The notes under the pieces were generated by a model. That model did not search any database. It was not told where the DNA came from and worked only from the letters and a program-made list of their open reading frames with translations. DNA of 64,000 bases from Brachyhypopomus gauderio (Eukaryota > Chordata > Actinopteri > Gymnotiformes > Hypopomidae): contig NW_027506915.1 of the NCBI RefSeq assembly GCF_052324685.1, positions 1 to 64,000 of the forward strand, in the 5' to 3' direction. Shown here piece by piece: positions 9,104 through 20,323 of the stretch. The translations under genes were made by a program, and so were the position numbers. Positions within the stretch are counted from its first letter, which is position 1, and each line of letters opens with the position of its first letter.

Positions 9104-9190
9104 CCTTCGGTAGCTCAGATGGTAGAGCGGAGGACTGTAGAGGTTAAAGCAGCAATCCTTAGGCCACCGGTTCAAATCCGGTTCGAAGGA
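9104..9190 (+). tRNA. tRNA-Tyr (GTA), unit 10
   Basis: Consensus gene. Confidence 0.97.
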
Positions 9191-9252
9191 AGCTTCTTTT
9201 TTTCCAGGATATTACTGCCTTTAATGTCATGATGAGCAAAAAGTTTTCTGTT

Positions 9253-9324
9253 TTCCCTGACCGGGAATCGAACCCGGGCCGCGGTGGTGAGAGCGCCGAA
9301 TCCTAGCCACTAGACCATCAGGGA
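9253..9324 (-). tRNA. tRNA-Glu (CTC), unit 10
   Basis: 40A form. Confidence 0.96.
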
Positions 9325-9528
9325 CAGCGATGTTATGCTAATGGATGAAGGCTTTTACATGAGTTCTGGCTGGCCGTTATTCATGAGTGAAGAAAGACCA
9401 GAATGTGGGTTATTCGTGACCACACCAGAACATGTGGACCTTTTTGTGTCAAGACTGTCAAATGCTTCCCATGTCAGAGGTCAAGAATATCTGGACATGT
9501 TCTGAATCACAGAGCAAGGCTAAATGTA

Positions 9529-9601
9529 GCCTGGATAGCTCAGTCGGTAGAGCATCAGACTTTTAATCTGAGGGTCCAGGGTTCAAGTCCCTGTTCAGGC
9601 G
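9529..9601 (+). tRNA. tRNA-Lys (TTT), unit 10
   Basis: Consensus gene. Confidence 0.97.
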
Positions 9602-10073
9602 TTGAACTTTACATGACCGTCAGCTCTTGAGCACCGTTCACTCATCGTCAGGCAGGCTTTTGGATTAAGCTGAACTTCCAGCTTTACGTCTGCCTACCTG
9701 TGACTTCCTTGTCATTAATTATTTTGTCTATGTCCTTGTTAATGATGACAAAAAAAACAACAATTAAAGCCACTCAGCCTTTCCTTTCTCTCTCTCTCTA
9801 TGTGACATCACAATAGATTTTCTCAAAAAGCAATTCAAATTGTTCTAACCATTGGTGGGACCAACCCGTGGCCTTTTACCATCCACGTGTCCAAAATGCA
9901 GTACGCATGCCAATGTTGTTAACAGACATACGTGTTGGTAGCTCTACATGTCCAACTGGTACAGTGTGAGGTTTCCTCTTTGGTGGACCTTAAAGAGTTG
10001 AAAAAGCCACAACCGAACTGGTATCTTTGTCAACGTCCTTGTTTCTGGATCTATGCTGCATGTGCGTCAGAAT

Positions 10074-10160
10074 CCTTCGGTAGCTCAGATGGTAGAGCGG
10101 AGGACTGTAGAGGTTAAAGCAGCAATCCTTAGGCCACCGGTTCAAATCCGGTTCGAAGGA
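10074..10160 (+). tRNA. tRNA-Tyr (GTA), unit 11
   Basis: Consensus gene. Confidence 0.97.
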
Positions 10161-10222
10161 AGCTTCTTTTTTTCCAGGATATTACTGCCTTTAATGTCAT
10201 GATGAGCAAAAAGTTTTCTGTT

Positions 10223-10294
10223 TTCCCTGACCGGGAATCGAACCCGGGCCGCGGCGGTGAGAGCGCCGAATCCTAGCCACTAGACCATCAGGGA
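10223..10294 (-). tRNA. tRNA-Glu (CTC), unit 11
   Basis: 40G form. Confidence 0.97.
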
Positions 10295-10498
10295 CAGCGA
10301 TGTTATGCTAATGGATGAAGGCTTTTACATGAGTTCTGGCTGGCCGTTATTCATGAGTGAAGAAAGACCAGAATGTGGGTTATTCGTGACCACACCAGAA
10401 CATGTGGACCTTTTTGTGTCAAGACTGTCAAATGCTTCCCATGTCAGAGGTCAAGAATATCTGGACATGTTCTGAATCACAGAGCAAGGCTAAACGTA

Positions 10499-10571
10499 GC
10501 CTGGATAGCTCAGTCGGTAGAGCATCAGACTTTTAATCTGAGGGTCCAGGGTTCAAGTCCCTGTTCAGGCG
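10499..10571 (+). tRNA. tRNA-Lys (TTT), unit 11
   Basis: Consensus gene. Confidence 0.97.
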
Positions 10572-11043
10572 TTGAACTTTACATGACCGTCAGCTCTTGA
10601 GCACCGTTCACTCATCGTCAGGCAGACTTTTGGATTAAGCTGAACTTCCAGCTTTACATCTGCCTACCTGTGACTTCCTTGTCATTAATTATTTTGTCTA
10701 TGTCCTTGTTAATGATGAAAAAAAAAACAACAATTAAAGCCACTCAGCCTTTCCTTTCTCTCTCTCTCTATGTGACATCACAATAGATTTTCTCAAAAAG
10801 CAATTCAAATTGTTCTAACCATTGGTGGGACCAACCCGTGGCCTTTTACCATCCACGTGTCCAAAATGCAGTACGCATGCCAATGTTGTTAACAGACATA
10901 CGTGTTGGTAGCTCTACATGTCCAACTGGTACAGTGTGAGGTTTCCTCTTTGGTGGACCTTAAAGAGTTGAAAAAGCCACAACCGAACTGGTATCTTTGT
11001 CAACGTCCTTGTTTCTGGATCTATGCTGCATGTGCGTCAGAAT

Positions 11044-11130
11044 CCTTCGGTAGCTCAGATGGTAGAGCGGAGGACTGTAGAGGTTAAAGCAGCAATCCTT
11101 AGGCCACCGGTTCAAATCCGGTTCGAAGGA
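11044..11130 (+). tRNA. tRNA-Tyr (GTA), unit 12
   Basis: Consensus gene. Confidence 0.97.
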
Positions 11131-11192
11131 AGCTTCTTTTTTTCCAGGATATTACTGCCTTTAATGTCATGATGAGCAAAAAGTTTTCTGTT

Positions 11193-11264
11193 TTCCCTGA
11201 CCGGGAATCGAACCCGGGCCGCGGTGGTGAGAGCGCCGAATCCTAGCCACTAGACCATCAGGGA
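11193..11264 (-). tRNA. tRNA-Glu (CTC), unit 12
   Basis: 40A form. Confidence 0.96.
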
Positions 11265-11468
11265 CAGCGATGTTATGCTAATGGATGAAGGCTTTTACAT
11301 GAGTTCTGGCTGGCCGTTATTCATGAGTGAAGAAAGACCAGAATGTGGGTTATTCGTGACCACACCAGAACATGTGGACCTTTTTGTGTCAAGACTGTCA
11401 AATGCTTCCCATGTCAGAGGTCAAGAATATCTGGACATGTTCTGAATCACAGAGCAAGGCTAAATGTA

Positions 11469-11541
11469 GCCTGGATAGCTCAGTCGGTAGAGCATCAGAC
11501 TTTTAATCTGAGGGTCCAGGGTTCAAGTCCCTGTTCAGGCG
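11469..11541 (+). tRNA. tRNA-Lys (TTT), unit 12
   Basis: Consensus gene. Confidence 0.97.
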
Positions 11542-12013
11542 TTGAACTTTACATGACCGTCAGCTCTTGAGCACCGTTCACTCATCGTCAGGCAGGCTTT
11601 TGGATTAAGCTGAACTTCCAGCTTTACGTCTGCCTACCTGTGACTTCCTTGTCATTAATTATTTTGTCTATGTCCTTGTTAATGATGACAAAAAAAACAA
11701 CAATTAAAGCCACTCAGCCTTTCCTTTCTCTCTCTCTCTATGTGACATCACAATAGATTTTCTCAAAAAGCAATTCAAATTGTTCTAACCATTGGTGGGA
11801 CCAACCCGTGGCCTTTTACCATCCACGTGTCCAAAATGCAGTACGCATGCCAATGTTGTTAACAGACATACGTGTTGGTAGCTCTACATGTCCAACTGGT
11901 ACAGTGTGAGGTTTCCTCTTTGGTGGACCTTAAAGAGTTGAAAAAGCCACAACCGAACTGGTATCTTTGTCAACGTCCTTGTTTCTGGATCTATGCTGCA
12001 TGTGCGTCAGAAT

Positions 12014-12100
12014 CCTTCGGTAGCTCAGATGGTAGAGCGGAGGACTGTAGAGGTTAAAGCAGCAATCCTTAGGCCACCGGTTCAAATCCGGTTCGAAGGA
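12014..12100 (+). tRNA. tRNA-Tyr (GTA), unit 13
   Basis: Consensus gene. Confidence 0.97.
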
Positions 12101-12162
12101 AGCTTCTTTTTTTCCAGGATATTACTGCCTTTAATGTCATGATGAGCAAAAAGTTTTCTGTT

Positions 12163-12234
12163 TTCCCTGACCGGGAATCGAACCCGGGCCGCGGCGGTGA
12201 GAGCGCCGAATCCTAGCCACTAGACCATCAGGGA
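12163..12234 (-). tRNA. tRNA-Glu (CTC), unit 13
   Basis: 40G form. Confidence 0.97.
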
Positions 12235-12438
12235 CAGCGATGTTATGCTAATGGATGAAGGCTTTTACATGAGTTCTGGCTGGCCGTTATTCATGAGTGA
12301 AGAAAGACCAGAATGTGGGTTATTCGTGACCACACCAGAACATGTGGACCTTTTTGTGTCAAGACTGTCAAATGCTTCCCATGTCAGAGGTCAAGAATAT
12401 CTGGACATGTTCTGAATCACAGAGCAAGGCTAAACGTA

Positions 12439-12511
12439 GCCTGGATAGCTCAGTCGGTAGAGCATCAGACTTTTAATCTGAGGGTCCAGGGTTCAAGTCC
12501 CTGTTCAGGCG
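12439..12511 (+). tRNA. tRNA-Lys (TTT), unit 13
   Basis: Consensus gene. Confidence 0.97.
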
Positions 12512-12983
12512 TTGAACTTTACATGACCGTCAGCTCTTGAGCACCGTTCACTCATCGTCAGGCAGACTTTTGGATTAAGCTGAACTTCCAGCTTTACATC
12601 TGCCTACCTGTGACTTCCTTGTCATTAATTATTTTGTCTATGTCCTTGTTAATGATGAAAAAAAAAACACCAATTAAAGCCACTCAGCCTTTCCTTTCTC
12701 TCTCTCTCTATGTGACATCACAATAGATTTTCTCAAAAAGCAATTCAAATTGTTCTAACCATTGGTGGGACCAACCCGTGGCCTTTTACCATCCACGTGT
12801 CCAAAATGCAGTACGCATGCCAATGTTGTTAACAGACATACGTGTTGGTAGCTCTACATGTCCAACTGGTACAGTGTGAGGTTTCCTCTTTGGTGGACCT
12901 TAAAGAGTTGAAAAAGCCACAACCGAACTGGTATCTTTGTCAACGTCCTTGTTTCTGGATCTATGCTGCATGTGCGTCAGAAT

Positions 12984-13070
12984 CCTTCGGTAGCTCAGAT
13001 GGTAGAGCGGAGGACTGTAGAGGTTAAAGCAGCAATCCTTAGGCCACCGGTTCAAATCCGGTTCGAAGGA
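12984..13070 (+). tRNA. tRNA-Tyr (GTA), unit 14
   Basis: Consensus gene. Confidence 0.97.
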
Positions 13071-13132
13071 AGCTTCTTTTTTTCCAGGATATTACTGCCT
13101 TTAATGTCATGATGAGCAAAAAGTTTTCTGTT

Positions 13133-13204
13133 TTCCCTGACCGGGAATCGAACCCGGGCCGCGGTGGTGAGAGCGCCGAATGCTAGCCACTAGACCATCA
13201 GGGA
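13133..13204 (-). tRNA. tRNA-Glu (CTC), D-stem variant, unit 14
   Basis: 40A form that also has G23 changed to C, breaking the 12-23 pair of the D stem. With two stem mismatches it may fold poorly. Unit 52 carries the same pair of changes. Confidence 0.9.
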
Positions 13205-13408
13205 CAGCGATGTTATGCTAATGGATGAAGGCTTTTACATGAGTTCTGGCTGGCCGTTATTCATGAGTGAAGAAAGACCAGAATGTGGGTTATTCGTGAC
13301 CACACCAGAACATGTGGACCTTTTTGTGTCAAGACTGTCAAATGCTTCCCATGTCAGAGGTCAAGAATATCTGGACATGTTCTGAATCACAGAGCAAGGC
13401 TAAATGTA

Positions 13409-13481
13409 GCCTGGATAGCTCAGTCGGTAGAGCATCAGACTTTTAATCTGAGGGTCCAGGGTTCAAGTCCCTGTTCAGGCG
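13409..13481 (+). tRNA. tRNA-Lys (TTT), unit 14
   Basis: Consensus gene. Confidence 0.97.
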
Positions 13482-13953
13482 TTGAACTTTACATGACCGT
13501 CAGCTCTTGAGCACCGTTCACTCATCGTCAGGCAGGCTTTTGGATTAAGCTGAACTTCCAGCTTTACGTCTGCCTACCTGTGACTTCCTTGTCATTAATT
13601 ATTTTGTCTATGTCCTTGTTAATGATGACAAAAAAAACAACAATTAAAGCCACTCAGCCTTTCCTTTCTCTCTCTCTCTATGTGACATCACAATAGATTT
13701 TCTCAAAAAGCAATTCAAATTGTTCTAACCATTGGTGGGACCAACCCGTGGCCTTTTACCATCCACGTGTCCAAAATGCAGTACGCATGCCAATGTTGTT
13801 AACAGACATACGTGTTGGTAGCTCTACATGTCCAACTGGTACAGTGTGAGGTTTCCTCTTTGGTGGACCTTAAAGAGTTGAAAAAGCCACAACCGAACTG
13901 GTATCTTTGTCAACGTCCTTGTTTCTGGATCTATGCTGCATGTGTGTCAGAAT

Positions 13954-14040
13954 CCTTCGGTAGCTCAGATGGTAGAGCGGAGGACTGTAGAGGTTAAAGC
14001 AGCAATCCTTAGGCCACCGGTTCAAATCCGGTTCGAAGGA
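13954..14040 (+). tRNA. tRNA-Tyr (GTA), unit 15
   Basis: Consensus gene with a T8 terminator; the 5' flank reads tgtgtgtcag. Confidence 0.97.
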
Positions 14041-14103
14041 AGCTTCTTTTTTTTCCAGGATATTACTGCCCTTAATGTCATGATGAGCAAAAAGTTTTCT
14101 GTT

Positions 14104-14175
14104 TTCCCTGACCGGGAATCGAACCCGGGCCGCGGCGGTGAGAGCGCCGAATCCTAGCCACTAGACCATCAGGGA
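14104..14175 (-). tRNA. tRNA-Glu (CTC), unit 15
   Basis: 40G form. Confidence 0.97.
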
Positions 14176-14379
14176 CAGCGATGTTATGCTAATGGATGAA
14201 GGCTTTTACATGAGTTCTGGCTGGCCGTTATTCATGAGTGAAGAAAGACCAGAATGTGGGTTATTCGTGACCACACCAGAACATGTGGACCTTTTTGTGT
14301 CAAGACTGTCAAATGCTTCCCATGTCAGAGGTCAAGAATATCTGGACATGTTCTGAATCACAGAGCAAGGCTAAACGTA

Positions 14380-14452
14380 GCCTGGATAGCTCAGTCGGTA
14401 GAGCATCAGACTTTTAATCTGAGGGTCCAGGGTTCAAGTCCCTGTTCAGGCG
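14380..14452 (+). tRNA. tRNA-Lys (TTT), unit 15
   Basis: Consensus gene; LINE copy 1 begins 130 bp downstream. Confidence 0.97.
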
Positions 14453-14582
14453 TTGAACTTTACATGACCGTCAGCTCTTGAGCACCGTTCACTCATCGTC
14501 AGGCAGGCTTTTGGATTAAGCTGAACTTCCAGCTTTACGTCTGCCTACCTGTGACTTCCTTGTCATTAATTATTTTGTCTAT

Positions 14583-15715
14583 ATATGCTTCCATTACCAC
14601 ACATCATTAATAAACATGGTATTAGTTATCATCAATATGCAGATGACACTCAACTTTATATCTCGCTAGAACCTAAAGCCCTAAAATCAATTTGCTCACT
14701 GTTTGACTGCATAGATGATATACAGACATGGATGTCTGACAATTTTCTGCAGTTAAATAAACAGAAGACAGAGGTTCTTGTTCTTGGCAGTGATTCACAA
14801 AGGAATGATGTCCAGACTTATTTAAATCAAATGAATCTGAAAGCCAGACAATGTGTTAAGAACCTGGGCGTCACCTTTGATAATGAGCTCAGCTTCAAAT
14901 CACACATCATGACTACATGCAAGACAGCTTACTTTCATCTTCGAAACATCGCTAAGGTCCGAGATATGCTCTCTCCTGCTGACAGTGAAAAACTTGTCCA
15001 TGCATTTATCACATCAAGGCTAGATTATTGTAACGCTGTTCTATCTGCTCTTCCAAAGAGCTCTATTTCGCACCTACAGCGAGTTCAGAACGCGGCTGCA
15101 AGGGTTCTGACCCGCAGGAGAAAGAGAGATCATATTACACCTGCACTCCACTCACTGCACTGGTTACCTGTCAGCTTTAGAATAGATTTTAAGGTTCTAG
15201 TCATGGTTTTTAAATGTCTTCATGGTCTTGCCCCTCTTTACCTAAGTGAAATGATGGTTAGATATGTTCCAGTCAGGTCTCTCAGGTCTTCAAACAGTAA
15301 TCTACTGGTGATTCCTAAAAGCCGATTAAAGATTGGCGAGGGTGCTTTTAGCCACTATGGCCCAAAGCTCTGGAATTCTCTTCCTGAAGAGCTCAGAGGC
15401 ATTTCATCCCTGCATAGTTTTAAGAGCAGTCTCAAAACATTCCTGTTTAGATCCGCTTTTAGTTAAAACTATTAAGATAGAGTTTCTTATCTTATTTACT
15501 TTACTTTTTATTATCTTACTTACTTCACTTTTTACTTTTTATGTTATTTTAATATTTTTATCTTTAATTTCTTTTAAAATTTTCTTCTGTCTTTTTGTCT
15601 TTGTCTTATCTCCTTTTAATGTTTCTTTTATTTATACTGTAAAGCACTTTGAGTTACATGTATGTATGAAAGGTGCTATACAAATAAAGATTATTATTAT
15701 TATTATTATTATTAT
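14583..15715 (+). mobile_element. 5'-truncated LINE (CR1/L2/Rex1-like), copy 1, in unit 15
   Basis: The insert splits the unit between gtctat and gtccttg in the Lys-Tyr spacer. It holds the end of a reverse transcriptase frame, about 250 bp of T-rich 3' UTR and a tail of ATT repeats after aaaggtgctatacaaataaag, a 3' end typical of fish CR1/L2-type LINEs. There is no clear target-site duplication beyond a possible tat. Upstream RT motifs, endonuclease and ORF1 are absent, as expected for 5' truncation. The exact clade is uncertain. Confidence 0.9.
14585..15466 (+). CDS. LINE reverse transcriptase C-terminal fragment, copy 1
   Basis: The 293-residue open frame begins just before the catalytic YADD box (residues 18-21). 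It continues through the palm motif ending WMSDNFLQLN-KTEVLVLG (49-68), the NLGVTFD motif (93-99) and the C-terminal domain with LDYCNAVL, LHWLPV and LWNSLPEEL. The family's full ORF2 is about three times longer, so fingers, RT motifs before YADD and the endonuclease are missing. The ATG is simply the first in the remnant. It cannot encode a working enzyme. It has no internal stop, which fits a young insertion. Confidence 0.85.
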   Translation: MLPLPHIINKHGISYHQYADDTQLYISLEPKALKSICSLFDCIDDIQTWMSDNFLQLNKQKTEVLVLGSDSQRNDVQTYLNQMNLKARQCVKNLGVTFDNELSFKSHIMTTCKTAYFHLRNIAKVRDMLSPADSEKLVHAFITSRLDYCNAVLSALPKSSISHLQRVQNAAARVLTRRRKRDHITPALHSLHWLPVSFRIDFKVLVMVFKCLHGLAPLYLSEMMVRYVPVRSLRSSNSNLLVIPKSRLKIGEGAFSHYGPKLWNSLPEELRGISSLHSFKSSLKTFLFRSAFS

Positions 15716-16057
15716 GTCCTTGTTAATGATGACAAAAAAAACAACAATTAAAGCCACTCAGCCTTTCCTTTCTCTCTCTCTCTATGTGACATCACAATAG
15801 ATTTTCTCAAAAAGCAATTCAAATTGTTCTAACCATTGGTGGGACCAACCCGTGGCCTTTTACCATCCACGTGTCCAAAATGCAGTACGCATGCCAATGT
15901 TGTTAACAGACATACGTGTTGGTAGCTCTACATGTCCAACTGGTACAGTGTGAGGTTTCCTCTTTGGTGGACCTTAAAGAGTTGAAAAAGCCACAACCGA
16001 ACTGGTATCTTTGTCAACGTCCTTGTTTCTGGATCTATGCTGCATGTGCGTCAGAAT

Positions 16058-16144
16058 CCTTCGGTAGCTCAGATGGTAGAGCGGAGGACTGTAGAGGTTA
16101 AAGCAGCAATCCTTAGGCCACCGGTTCAAATCCGGTTCGAAGGA
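16058..16144 (+). tRNA. tRNA-Tyr (GTA), unit 16
   Basis: Consensus gene. Confidence 0.97.
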
Positions 16145-16206
16145 AGCTTCTTTTTTTCCAGGATATTACTGCCTTTAATGTCATGATGGGCAAAAAGTTT
16201 TCTGTT

Positions 16207-16278
16207 TTCCCTGACCGGGAATCGAACCCGGGCCGCGGCGGTGAGAGCGCCGAATCCTAGCCACTAGACCATCAGGGA
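16207..16278 (-). tRNA. tRNA-Glu (CTC), unit 16
   Basis: 40G form; flanks carry gatgggc and aatgaatg. Confidence 0.97.
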
Positions 16279-16482
16279 CAGCGATGTTATGCTAATGAAT
16301 GAAGGCTTTTACATGAGTTCTGGCTGGCCGTTATTCATGAGTGAAGAAAGACCAGAATGTGGGTTATTCGTGACCACACCAGAACATGTGGACCTTTTTG
16401 TGTCAAGACTGTCAAATGCTTCCCATGTCAGAGGTCAAGAATATCTGGACATGTTCTGAATCACAGAGCAAGGCTAAACGTA

Positions 16483-16555
16483 GCCTGGATAGCTCAGTCG
16501 GTAGAGCATCAGACTTTTAATCTGAGGGTCCAGGGTTCAAGTCCCTGTTCAGGCG
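16483..16555 (+). tRNA. tRNA-Lys (TTT), unit 16
   Basis: Consensus gene. Confidence 0.97.
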
Positions 16556-17027
16556 TTGAACTTTACATGACCGTCAGCTCTTGAGCACCGTTCACTCATC
16601 GTCAGGCAGACTTTTGGATTAAGCTGAACTTCCAGCTTTACATCTGCCTACCTGTGACTTCCTTGTCATTAATTATTTTGTCTATGTCCTTGTTAATGAT
16701 GACAAAAAAAACAACAATTAAAGCCACTCAGCCTTTCCTTTCTCTCTCTCTCTATGTGACATCACAATAGATTTTCTCAAAAAGCAATTCAAATTGTTCT
16801 AACCATTGGTGGGACCAACCCGTGGCCTTTTACCATCCACGTGTCCAAAATGCAGTACGCATGCCAATGTTGTTAACAGACATACGTGTTGGTAGCTCTA
16901 CATGTCCAACTGGTACAGTGTGAGGTTTCCTCTTTGGTGGACCTTAAAGAGTTGAAAAAGCCACAACCGAACTGGTATCTTTGTCAACGTCCTTGTTTCT
17001 GGATCTATGCTGCATGTGTGTCAGAAT

Positions 17028-17114
17028 CCTTCGGTAGCTCAGATGGTAGAGCGGAGGACTGTAGAGGTTAAAGCAGCAATCCTTAGGCCACCGGTTCAAA
17101 TCCGGTTCGAAGGA
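17028..17114 (+). tRNA. tRNA-Tyr (GTA), unit 17
   Basis: Consensus gene, flanks as in unit 15. Confidence 0.97.
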
Positions 17115-17177
17115 AGCTTCTTTTTTTTCCAGGATATTACTGCCCTTAATGTCATGATGAGCAAAAAGTTTTCTGTT

Positions 17178-17249
17178 TTCCCTGACCGGGAATCGAACCC
17201 GGGCCGCGGCGGTGAGAGCGCCGAATCCTAGCCACTAGACCATCAGGGA
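17178..17249 (-). tRNA. tRNA-Glu (CTC), unit 17
   Basis: 40G form. Confidence 0.97.
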
Positions 17250-17453
17250 CAGCGATGTTATGCTAATGGATGAAGGCTTTTACATGAGTTCTGGCTGGCC
17301 GTTATTCATGAGTGAAGAAAGACCAGAATGTGGGTTATTCGTGACCACACCAGAACATGTGGACCTTTTTGTGTCAAGACTGTCAAATGCTTCCCATGTC
17401 AGAGGTCAAGAATATCTGGACATGTTCTGAATCACAGAGCAAGGCTAAACGTA

Positions 17454-17526
17454 GCCTGGATAGCTCAGTCGGTAGAGCATCAGACTTTTAATCTGAGGGT
17501 CCAGGGTTCAAGTCCCTGTTCAGGCG
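17454..17526 (+). tRNA. tRNA-Lys (TTT), unit 17
   Basis: Consensus gene; LINE copy 2 follows. Confidence 0.97.
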
Positions 17527-17656
17527 TTGAACTTTACATGACCGTCAGCTCTTGAGCACCGTTCACTCATCGTCAGGCAGGCTTTTGGATTAAGCTGAAC
17601 TTCCAGCTTTACGTCTGCCTACCTGTGACTTCCTTGTCATTAATTATTTTGTCTAT

Positions 17657-18789
17657 ATATGCTTCCATTACCACACATCATTAATAAACATGGTATTAGT
17701 TATCATCAATATGCAGATGACACTCAACTTTATATCTCGCTAGAACCTAAAGCCCTAAAATCAATTTGCTCACTGTTTGACTGCATAGATGATATACAGA
17801 CATGGATGTCTGACAATTTTCTGCAGTTAAATAAACAGAAGACAGAGGTTCTTGTTCTTGGCAGTGATTCACAAAGGAATGATGTCCAGACTTATTTAAA
17901 TCAAATGAATCTGAAAGCCAGACAATGTGTTAAGAACCTGGGCGTCACCTTTGATAATGAGCTCAGCTTCAAATCACACATCATGACTACATGCAAGACA
18001 GCTTACTTTCATCTTCGAAACATCGCTAAGGTCCGAGATATGCTCTCTCCTGCTGACAGTGAAAAACTTGTCCATGCATTTATCACATCAAGGCTAGATT
18101 ATTGTAACGCTGTTCTATCTGCTCTTCCAAAGAGCTCTATTTCGCACCTACAGCGAGTTCAGAACGCGGCTGCAAGGGTTCTGACCCGCAGGAGAAAGAG
18201 AGATCATATTACACCTGCACTCCACTCACTGCACTGGTTACCTGTCAGCTTTAGAATAGATTTTAAGGTTCTAGTCATGGTTTTTAAATGTCTTCATGGT
18301 CTTGCCCCTCTTTACCTAAGTGAAATGATGGTTAGATATGTTCCAGTCAGGTCTCTCAGGTCTTCAAACAGTAATCTACTGGTGATTCCTAAAAGCCGAT
18401 TAAAGATTGGCGAGGGTGCTTTTAGCCACTATGGCCCAAAGCTCTGGAATTCTCTTCCTGAAGAGCTCAGAGGCATTTCATCCCTGCATAGTTTTAAGAG
18501 CAGTCTCAAAACATTCCTGTTTAGATCCGCTTTTAGTTAAAACTATTAAGATAGAGTTTCTTATCTTATTTACTTTACTTTTTATTATCTTACTTACTTC
18601 ACTTTTTACTTTTTATGTTATTTTAATATTTTTATCTTTAATTTCTTTTAAAATTTTCTTCTGTCTTTTTGTCTTTGTCTTATCTCCTTTTAATGTTTCT
18701 TTTATTTATACTGTAAAGCACTTTGAGTTACATGTATGTATGAAAGGTGCTATACAAATAAAGATTATTATTATTATTATTATTATTAT
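17657..18789 (+). mobile_element. 5'-truncated LINE, copy 2, in unit 17
   Basis: Same ends and same insertion point as copy 1, 3074 bp downstream. It arose by duplication of units 15-16 and not by a new insertion. Confidence 0.9.
17659..18540 (+). CDS. LINE reverse transcriptase C-terminal fragment, copy 2
   Basis: The encoded 293 residues are identical to those of copy 1. Confidence 0.85.
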   Translation: MLPLPHIINKHGISYHQYADDTQLYISLEPKALKSICSLFDCIDDIQTWMSDNFLQLNKQKTEVLVLGSDSQRNDVQTYLNQMNLKARQCVKNLGVTFDNELSFKSHIMTTCKTAYFHLRNIAKVRDMLSPADSEKLVHAFITSRLDYCNAVLSALPKSSISHLQRVQNAAARVLTRRRKRDHITPALHSLHWLPVSFRIDFKVLVMVFKCLHGLAPLYLSEMMVRYVPVRSLRSSNSNLLVIPKSRLKIGEGAFSHYGPKLWNSLPEELRGISSLHSFKSSLKTFLFRSAFS

Positions 18790-19131
18790 GTCCTTGTTAA
18801 TGATGACAAAAAAAACAACAATTAAAGCCACTCAGCCTTTCCTTTCTCTCTCTCTCTATGTGACATCACAATAGATTTTCTCAAAAAGCAATTCAAATTG
18901 TTCTAACCATTGGTGGGACCAACCCGTGGCCTTTTACCATCCACGTGTCCAAAATGCAGTACGCATGCCAATGTTGTTAACAGACATACGTGTTGGTAGC
19001 TCTACATGTCCAACTGGTACAGTGTGAGGTTTCCTCTTTGGTGGACCTTAAAGAGTTGAAAAAGCCACAACCGAACTGGTATCTTTGTCAACGTCCTTGT
19101 TTCTGGATCTATGCTGCATGTGCGTCAGAAT

Positions 19132-19218
19132 CCTTCGGTAGCTCAGATGGTAGAGCGGAGGACTGTAGAGGTTAAAGCAGCAATCCTTAGGCCACCGGTT
19201 CAAATCCGGTTCGAAGGA
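19132..19218 (+). tRNA. tRNA-Tyr (GTA), unit 18
   Basis: Consensus gene. Confidence 0.97.
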
Positions 19219-19280
19219 AGCTTCTTTTTTTCCAGGATATTACTGCCTTTAATGTCATGATGGGCAAAAAGTTTTCTGTT

Positions 19281-19352
19281 TTCCCTGACCGGGAATCGAA
19301 CCCGGGCCGCGGCGGTGAGAGCGCCGAATCCTAGCCACTAGACCATCAGGGA
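19281..19352 (-). tRNA. tRNA-Glu (CTC), unit 18
   Basis: 40G form, flanks as in unit 16. Confidence 0.97.
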
Positions 19353-19556
19353 CAGCGATGTTATGCTAATGAATGAAGGCTTTTACATGAGTTCTGGCTG
19401 GCCGTTATTCATGAGTGAAGAAAGACCAGAATGTGGGTTATTCGTGACCACACCAGAACATGTGGACCTTTTTGTGTCAAGACTGTCAAATGCTTCCCAT
19501 GTCAGAGGTCAAGAATATCTGGACATGTTCTGAATCACAGAGCAAGGCTAAACGTA

Positions 19557-19629
19557 GCCTGGATAGCTCAGTCGGTAGAGCATCAGACTTTTAATCTGAG
19601 GGTCCAGGGTTCAAGTCCCTGTTCAGGCG
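19557..19629 (+). tRNA. tRNA-Lys (TTT), unit 18
   Basis: Consensus gene. Confidence 0.97.
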
Positions 19630-20101
19630 TTGAACTTTACATGACCGTCAGCTCTTGAGCACCGTTCACTCATCGTCAGGCAGACTTTTGGATTAAGCTG
19701 AACTTCCAGCTTTACATCTGCCTACCTGTGACTTCCTTGTCATTAATTATTTTGTCTATGTCCTTGTTAATGATGAAAAAAAAAACACCAATTAAAGCCA
19801 CTCAGCCTTTCCTTTCTCTCTCTCTCTATGTGACATCACAATAGATTTTCTCAAAAAGCAATTCAAATTGTTCTAACCATTGGTGGGACCAACCCGTGGC
19901 CTTTTACCATCCACGTGTCCAAAATGCAGTACGCATGCCAATGTTGTTAACAGACATACGTGTTGGTAGCTCTACATGTCCAACTGGTACAGTGTGAGGT
20001 TTCCTCTTTGGTGGACCTTAAAGAGTTGAAAAAGCCACAACCGAACTGGTATCTTTGTCAACGTCCTTGTTTCTGGATCTATGCTGCATGTGCGTCAGAA
20101 T

Positions 20102-20188
20102 CCTTCGGTAGCTCAGATGGTAGAGCGGAGGACTGTAGAGGTTAAAGCAGCAATCCTTAGGCCACCGGTTCAAATTCGGTTCGAAGGA
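20102..20188 (+). tRNA. tRNA-Tyr (GTA), B-box variant, unit 19
   Basis: C61 is T, turning the conserved G53-C61 pair into G-T and the B box end from ATCC to ATTC. TFIIIC binding may be weaker. The same change is in units 21, 37 and 41. Confidence 0.93.
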
Positions 20189-20251
20189 AGCTTCTTTTTT
20201 TTCCAGGATATTACTGCCTTTAATGTCATGATGAGCAAAAAGTTTTCTGTT

Positions 20252-20323
20252 TTCCCTGACCGGGAATCGAACCCGGGCCGCGGCGGTGAGAGCGCCGAAT
20301 CCTAGCCACTAGACCATCAGGGA
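20252..20323 (-). tRNA. tRNA-Glu (CTC), unit 19
   Basis: 40G form. Confidence 0.97.

Larger units (their letters stand above)
13586..19733. repeat. Tandem duplication of a 3074-bp two-unit block with LINE
   Basis: The block 13586-16659 (units 15-16) is followed by 16660-19733 (units 17-18) with no difference seen. Both carry tgtgtgtcag before Tyr, T8 after Tyr, the LINE, and a second unit with gatgggc and aatgaatg. This is a recent duplication of two units together. Confidence 0.85.

Noticed and set aside
13933-14157. A 74-codon frame across Tyr and the antisense Glu gene in T8 units
   Set aside because: It exists only where the T-run has eight bases, which shifts the frame; it is made of tRNA sequence on both strands.
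15333-15800. A 155-codon frame overlapping the LINE RT end, its 3' UTR and the array spacer
   Set aside because: It overlaps the RT frame in another phase and continues through T-rich UTR and ATT repeats (a run of isoleucines). It is a shadow frame.
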